Of a stretch of DNA of 8,970 nt, positions 5,155-8,970 are shown one piece after another; within the stretch, counting starts at the first letter, position 1; every line of letters starts with the position of its first letter. Under the pieces are notes generated by a model. It ran no database searches. It saw only the letters and a program-made list of their open reading frames with translations, and was not told where the DNA came from. Source of the stretch: Capsulimonas sp. (GTDB taxonomy: Bacteria > Armatimonadota > Armatimonadia > Armatimonadales > Capsulimonadaceae); NCBI GenBank assembly GCA_025963815.1, contig JAOQAA010000596.1, forward strand, positions 1 to 8,970, given 5' to 3'. The position numbers were made by a program, and so were the translations under genes.

Positions 5155-6880
5155 TGCCCAGATAGCGCATTTGCCCAGGCGAAGACGACGGATGCTTCCG
5201 TTTGTAAGCCTTGCTCTGTATCTATGGACGCAATACCGTTGGGCCTTTGCGTTTGCGGCGACTCCGTGGTTGGTGTCCGCTGCGGTGGATCATTTCCTGT
5301 ACGCAGGTCAAATCCCAACTCTCGCACAGTGTGGGGAAATGCAGAGCGTCACAATCTTCATTTTTCCCGCGATGCTGATCTTGTCGCCGCTGGTTCTGCT
5401 GGCCCGAATGGATGACAGCCTGTGGCTTCTGCCCATTCGCACACGGACGCTTGTGGGGTGGAGCATGTCGATCGGCGCGTCGGCGATCGGGCTGTTCTGG
5501 ATTGTCACAGCGTTGTGTATCTGGCGTCCGGCCGGGCTTAGCGCGCCGCTCTGGTGGCCCGCGGCGGCGCTGGCGGCGATGTTCGCGGCTGTTTTCACGG
5601 CCGCCGCCCGTCTCGACTCCCTGAGTCGCCGCCGCGCCACCGCCACTGTGCTGCTGGCCGTCGTCATCGCGGCGATTCTCCTGGTGGAAGGACATGCTGT
5701 ATGGAGCGCCATCGCCAAGATCTCCTCCAAAACGCCGGAAAGCATTCTCTGGGCCGGATATCTCACCGTGGCTTTGCTGCTCTTTCCAGTCGCGTCAGCG
5801 AGAGCCGAGAGCGCGCGGAGGGGCGAGACGCGAACGGAAGTGGACATCCCAAGCAGCTGGTCCCATACGAGCCTCACGAAATTTCAGAGTATAGAACATG
5901 CGCAGCTGTGGTACGAATGGCGAACACGAAAATGGGCGATCCTCGGACATGTTTTGATGCCGGGCGTGGTAGCGCTCGTGCTCCAGCAGATCCTCAATAA
6001 CACGCCAGCGAGGCCGAACTATTGGCGGATGTATGGATTTGGGTCTATTACCTGGCCCAGCTTAGGAACAAGCGTGATGGCGATTGTCTTTTTGTCAGCG
6101 ATAGCTGGCGCATTCGCCCCGCGAATGCTGAGACGCCGCGACCTGGCAGGCAGCGCACCAAAATCGAAATTTAACCAGGGAGATATCCGAATTTCACCGT
6201 TTGTCTCCGTGCGCCCATTCGACGCCGCTTCCTATGTGGCCGTCCATCTGCGCATCATCACTTGGAGTGTCGTAGGCGTATGGGCCGCGCTCATTCCGGC
6301 CGCCATTGTCTGGCTGATGACGCCGACCATCATGCATTCGGCGGTGACGACGCAAGGTCAGGCCTTGATCGCCGTGCTCGGCGCCGGCGGCAATGTGGCC
6401 TTGCTCCTGTTTTACATCGGCGTCCTCGCCGGCTCCATTTTCCTGAGCTGGGCGATTCCCGTCGAAATGCTGTTCTTTAGCCTTACCGGGAGACGGGGCA
6501 TGGCCCTAGGAGCCTACTATACGGCAAAATTCACAGCCCTTGTCGCGGCTCTTGTGTTAATGAGCATTGCCAGTGTGTCTCCTACGAACGCGATGAATGC
6601 CGCTTGCTGCGCCGCCGTCATTGCTGTTTGCTTGAAGGCGGCGCTCACCATTCAGGCAGGGCGCAGACTGCGGAGACGGTCACTCGTAAGCGCTTTGACG
6701 ATGCGCAAAGCATCGGCTGTCTGGGCGGGCGCCGCCGCCCTATTCTTTCTCTTATTCTGCACCGCGCTTATCCCACAGGGAGTTTCCTGGTGGCAAATTT
6801 TACTCGGCGTCTTGTTTGTGATGCCCGGACCTGGTCTGGCGCTGGCGCCGCTGGCGTTCGCGTGGGACCGAAGCCGATGA
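5150..6880 (+). CDS. ABC-2-like transporter permease, paralogue 2
   Basis: 576-residue polytopic membrane protein, homologous over its whole length to its neighbours. A basic N-terminus (PRRRRRM) precedes LYLWTQYR (23-30). LWLLPIRTRTLVGW is at 91-104, the polar centre (about 216-262) carries AQLWYEWR at 251-258, and SPFVSVRP is at 349-356. The second hydrophobic half ends in LAPLAFAWDRSR. About 12-14 spans are visible. The start at 5150 is supported by the similar MTA openings of paralogues 3 and 4. The ribosome-binding site is poor (AAGGGA about 11-12 nt away), consistent with translational coupling to permease 1. It is the longest of the set, with extra residues around 280-345. The role is presumed to be a transmembrane half of the ATPase-driven system; a structural or sensory role cannot be excluded. 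Confidence 0.87.
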   Translation: MTAQIAHLPRRRRRMLPFVSLALYLWTQYRWAFAFAATPWLVSAAVDHFLYAGQIPTLAQCGEMQSVTIFIFPAMLILSPLVLLARMDDSLWLLPIRTRTLVGWSMSIGASAIGLFWIVTALCIWRPAGLSAPLWWPAAALAAMFAAVFTAAARLDSLSRRRATATVLLAVVIAAILLVEGHAVWSAIAKISSKTPESILWAGYLTVALLLFPVASARAESARRGETRTEVDIPSSWSHTSLTKFQSIEHAQLWYEWRTRKWAILGHVLMPGVVALVLQQILNNTPARPNYWRMYGFGSITWPSLGTSVMAIVFLSAIAGAFAPRMLRRRDLAGSAPKSKFNQGDIRISPFVSVRPFDAASYVAVHLRIITWSVVGVWAALIPAAIVWLMTPTIMHSAVTTQGQALIAVLGAGGNVALLLFYIGVLAGSIFLSWAIPVEMLFFSLTGRRGMALGAYYTAKFTALVAALVLMSIASVSPTNAMNAACCAAVIAVCLKAALTIQAGRRLRRRSLVSALTMRKASAVWAGAAALFFLLFCTALIPQGVSWWQILLGVLFVMPGPGLALAPLAFAWDRSR

Positions 6881-6923
6881 GAACTCGTAATTATCGATAC
6901 GAAGGGAAGTGCTGATCCATGAC
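6836..6923 (+). repeat. 88-bp junction repeat, copy B (permease 2 end / permease 3 start)
   Basis: Partner of 5067-5154, with three substitutions. Two fall in the intergenic mini-ORF (codons 8 and 11, both amino-acid changing) and one in the permease tail (Ser/Ala before the WDRSR terminus). Confidence 0.85.
6877..6915 (+). other. 12-codon mini-ORF bridging permeases 2 and 3
   Basis: Same layout as at the preceding junction: an ATGA overlap with the permease 2 stop, frame MRTRNYRYEGKC, and a stop 3 nt before the permease 3 ATG. It lies within the repeated 88 bp, so it is not independent evidence from copy A. Confidence 0.3.
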
Positions 6924-8586
6924 CGCCTATATCCTCCACGCGCCCGCAGCTCCACATTCGAGCACGGCGGCGCGGGGAATCGCGCTTTATCTTTGGATGC
7001 GTTTCCGCCGGATGTTTCTGGTGATCGCGGGGCTTTGGCTCGCTTCGGCGCTGGCGGACCAGCTCTTCCTCGCGGGCCGCATCACCACATTCGGCGACGC
7101 GATCCAGCCTTCGCACCTGGTGACGATGCTGATGGTCCCCGGATTATTGGTCTTCGCCCCGATGATGGCGATCTCCGAAGTCGACGAAACGCTGTGGACG
7201 CTGCCCGTGCGCACCGAAACTCTGATCGGCTGGCTGATGTTTTACGGCGGCGGGACGGCGGCGCTGTTCTGGATCGCCAACGCCGTGTTTATCTGGCGTC
7301 CGGCGGGTTTGGACGCGCCGATCTGGTGGCCTGCCGCAATGCTCGCCGCCGTGCAGGCGGCGGCGCTCGCTATCCGATGTCAGCCATTTACCTTCGGTAC
7401 GCTGCACGCGCTGATCTATTCGATCTGCACCGTGCTGATGGTGCTGACGGGAGGCATCGCCGCCAGCAACGGCGCCCCGTCCGCCGTCATCGTGGTCGGG
7501 TTTCTGGCGCTGACGCCGCTCGCTTATATCCTGGGAGTGGTCGGCGCGAAATGGACACGATGCGGCGAAACCATCGGCGGCGCGGGGATTGAGGATCTCA
7601 AGGACACACGGCCTCTTCGCGGCAAGTTCGGTTCCGAGCAGCACGCGCAGGCCTGGTACGAGTGGCGCAGCCATGGATTTTATATCGCGGCGGCGGTCGC
7701 GGGACTCGGCGCGCTCACCCTTCCGGTGCTGGTCATCCCGCTGGTTTCGGAAATTCACATCATCACCCTTCTGACGCATGGGACACGGCATGTCTCGGCG
7801 AATACGTGGGCGACGGGAGTTCCGCCATTCTTAGTCGGCGCGCTGCTTTACTTTGCCCTGGTGATCGGCTGCGCCTCGCCCGGCATGCGGGAGAGCGACA
7901 AGACGCTCTCGCCGTTCCTGGCGACCCGTCCACTTGATTGCGCCGGATTGGTCGCGGCTAAGCTTCGCTCGGCGGCGCTGAGCGCGGCGGCGGCATGGGC
8001 GGCGATCGTCCCATTCTTCATCATTTGGATGTCGCTGCCGGCCTGGGAGAACTTCCACCAGATCAGCCTCGGCGCGGCGCTCTGGAACGCAGTGGCGCCC
8101 GCCCTCAATGCGCACACCGTAACGATCATTATCACGGGACTTCTCACGCTGTTTTACTTCAGCTGGAAGTTTCAGGTTGAGACGCTGTTCCTGCAATTGA
8201 CCGGCCGCGCCTGGGTTCCATGGGTTTTCACAGGGATTGTTCTGCTTCCGCTCGCCATTCCGCCGTTCTACAGTCACGTCCTGGCCAGTCCCGCAGTCCG
8301 CCCGATCGTGCCCGGCGCGCTGCTGTTCCTCGCTGCGCTGAAACTCGGGGCTAGTACTGTGATCGTCGCCACCCTTCGCCGCCGGGGCTTAATCTCGGAG
8401 CGCACGCTGCGCTCCGCGCTGACAATGTGGGCGGCCGGCGCCCTCACCTTCTTTGTCCTGCTGTGCGTGGGCTTCGCTGCGGGACGCGGCGAGTGGCCGG
8501 CGATCGCGCTAGGCGTCGTTATTCTGATGCCCGGCGTCCGCCTCTCGCTCGCCCCGCTGGCGCTGGCGTGGGACCGGAGCCGATGA
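6919..8586 (+). CDS. ABC-2-like transporter permease, paralogue 3
   Basis: 555-residue polytopic membrane protein and paralogue of both upstream genes. Landmarks are LYLWMRFRR (23-31), TLWTLPVRTETLIGW (91-105), AQAWYEWR (243-250), SPFLATRP (331-338), LTGRAW (427-432), LRRRGLIS (486-493), and the carboxy terminus LAPLALAWDRSR. About 12-14 hydrophobic spans occur in two halves, with the polar region at about 208-250 between them. The N-terminal 20 residues are short and polar, with the MTA opening shared with paralogues 2 and 4. Its codon use looks more G+C-rich at third positions than paralogue 1, suggesting a different history or tighter adaptation. The stop overlaps the ATG of a further mini-ORF. 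It is expected to work with the single upstream ATPase; pairing among the paralogues is unknown. Confidence 0.88.
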   Translation: MTAYILHAPAAPHSSTAARGIALYLWMRFRRMFLVIAGLWLASALADQLFLAGRITTFGDAIQPSHLVTMLMVPGLLVFAPMMAISEVDETLWTLPVRTETLIGWLMFYGGGTAALFWIANAVFIWRPAGLDAPIWWPAAMLAAVQAAALAIRCQPFTFGTLHALIYSICTVLMVLTGGIAASNGAPSAVIVVGFLALTPLAYILGVVGAKWTRCGETIGGAGIEDLKDTRPLRGKFGSEQHAQAWYEWRSHGFYIAAAVAGLGALTLPVLVIPLVSEIHIITLLTHGTRHVSANTWATGVPPFLVGALLYFALVIGCASPGMRESDKTLSPFLATRPLDCAGLVAAKLRSAALSAAAAWAAIVPFFIIWMSLPAWENFHQISLGAALWNAVAPALNAHTVTIIITGLLTLFYFSWKFQVETLFLQLTGRAWVPWVFTGIVLLPLAIPPFYSHVLASPAVRPIVPGALLFLAALKLGASTVIVATLRRRGLISERTLRSALTMWAAGALTFFVLLCVGFAAGRGEWPAIALGVVILMPGVRLSLAPLALAWDRSR

Positions 8587-8624
8587 CGCCCCACTTGACG
8601 ACCGATGAAATGAGACGTTTATGA
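8583..8624 (+). other. 13-codon mini-ORF bridging permeases 3 and 4
   Basis: The ATG overlaps the permease 3 stop (ATGA). The frame reads MTPHLTTDEMRRL and its TGA overlaps the permease 4 ATG (ATGA at 8621-8624). The sequence is unrelated to the 88-bp repeat, so the bridging geometry is kept without sequence identity. No strong ribosome-binding site precedes permease 4. Confidence 0.35.
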
Positions 8625-8970
8625 CCGCGCAAATCGCTTCGACGCCCGCTGCATCACCTCAATCCATGGCGGCGCGCGGGATCGCCATTTACCTTTGGGC
8701 GCATTACCGCCGGAGCGCGAGCGTTATGGCGGCGGCTTGGCTCGTCGCCGTCGTTCTGGACCATTTTCTCTTTGCTGGTCAAATTCCATCCATCGGAGCA
8801 GCTTATCATTTCTCACGCATTCTCACGGTGATTGTGATTCCCGCCATCGTGATCGTCATGCCGATGATGGCGACCAGCCAGATCATGACCGATCTTTGGA
8901 CGCTTCCCATCCGTACGAAGACACTGATCAACCTGCTGATGCTTTATGGAGCGGGCGGCGCCGTGCTGGG
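8621..8970 (+). CDS. ABC-2-like transporter permease, paralogue 4 (C-terminus cut by window edge)
   Basis: The first 116 codons are visible and open to the right edge. It opens MTAQIASTPA, then ARGIAIYLWAHYRR (18-31), a first span around 35-53, FAGQIPS (51-57), a second span at about 67-84, and TDLWTLPIRTKTLINL (90-105). It aligns without gaps to the N-terminal part of paralogue 3 and closely to paralogue 2, so it belongs to the same family. The start is set by the conserved MTA opening and by the ATGA overlap with the preceding mini-ORF. It shows that the array has at least four permeases and may continue beyond the window. Confidence 0.85.
   Translation, partial: MTAQIASTPAASPQSMAARGIAIYLWAHYRRSASVMAAAWLVAVVLDHFLFAGQIPSIGAAYHFSRILTVIVIPAIVIVMPMMATSQIMTDLWTLPIRTKTLINLLMLYGAGGAVL

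Noticed and set aside
1..8970. tRNA, rRNA, CRISPR array, insertion sequence or phage attachment site
   Set aside because: No cloverleaf-like sequence, spaced repeat array, transposase frame or terminal inverted repeats were recognised by reading; the only long repeat is the two-copy 88-bp permease junction.

Overview
The window is bacterial DNA, G+C-rich (roughly 60 % by eye), gene-dense, with sigma-70-type promoters of near-consensus sequence. The content (a GntR/LacI hybrid regulator, a secreted esterase, and a YtrA-type regulator with one ABC ATPase and a run of large permeases) would suit a soil or environmental bacterium. The style recalls Armatimonadota such as Capsulimonas, but that is only an impression; no rRNA or marker gene is present.

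Left part (1-1650, minus strand): a truncated GntR-HTH/LacI-sensor regulator (start at 665) preceded by a textbook promoter (TTGACA, 17 bp, TATGAT) with a 16-bp palindrome over its -10 and start site, as expected for autorepression. Upstream of it on the same strand is a complete secreted alpha/beta hydrolase of the esterase/BD-FAE type (766-1650).

Middle (1651-2045): a 156-bp divergent intergenic region with a second near-consensus promoter (plus strand, 1748-1776), again overlapped by a dyad. It drives a 45-residue single-span membrane peptide (1807-1944). About 100 bp then lead to the next operon, with a small dyad and no recognisable terminator, so the promoter at 1748 may also serve the genes that follow.

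Right part (2046-8970, plus strand): a YtrA-like GntR repressor, an ABC-type ATPase, and at least four tandem paralogous polytopic membrane proteins of about 555-576 residues, the last cut by the window end. All are closely spaced and evidently one operon. The permeases share an N-terminal YLW..YRR-type motif, an LW.LP.R..TL motif, a central A..W[FY]E.R motif, an F...RP motif and, in the three complete copies, an invariant WDRSR carboxy terminus. The likely role is an ABC-2-like export or envelope-stress system controlled by the YtrA-like repressor; the substrate is unknown.

The most unusual features are the permease junctions. The first two carry an 88-bp near-identical repeat (85 of 88 positions). 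All three contain a 12- or 13-codon mini-reading frame whose ATG overlaps the upstream stop (ATGA) and whose stop falls next to or on the following permease start, suggesting a translational relay.
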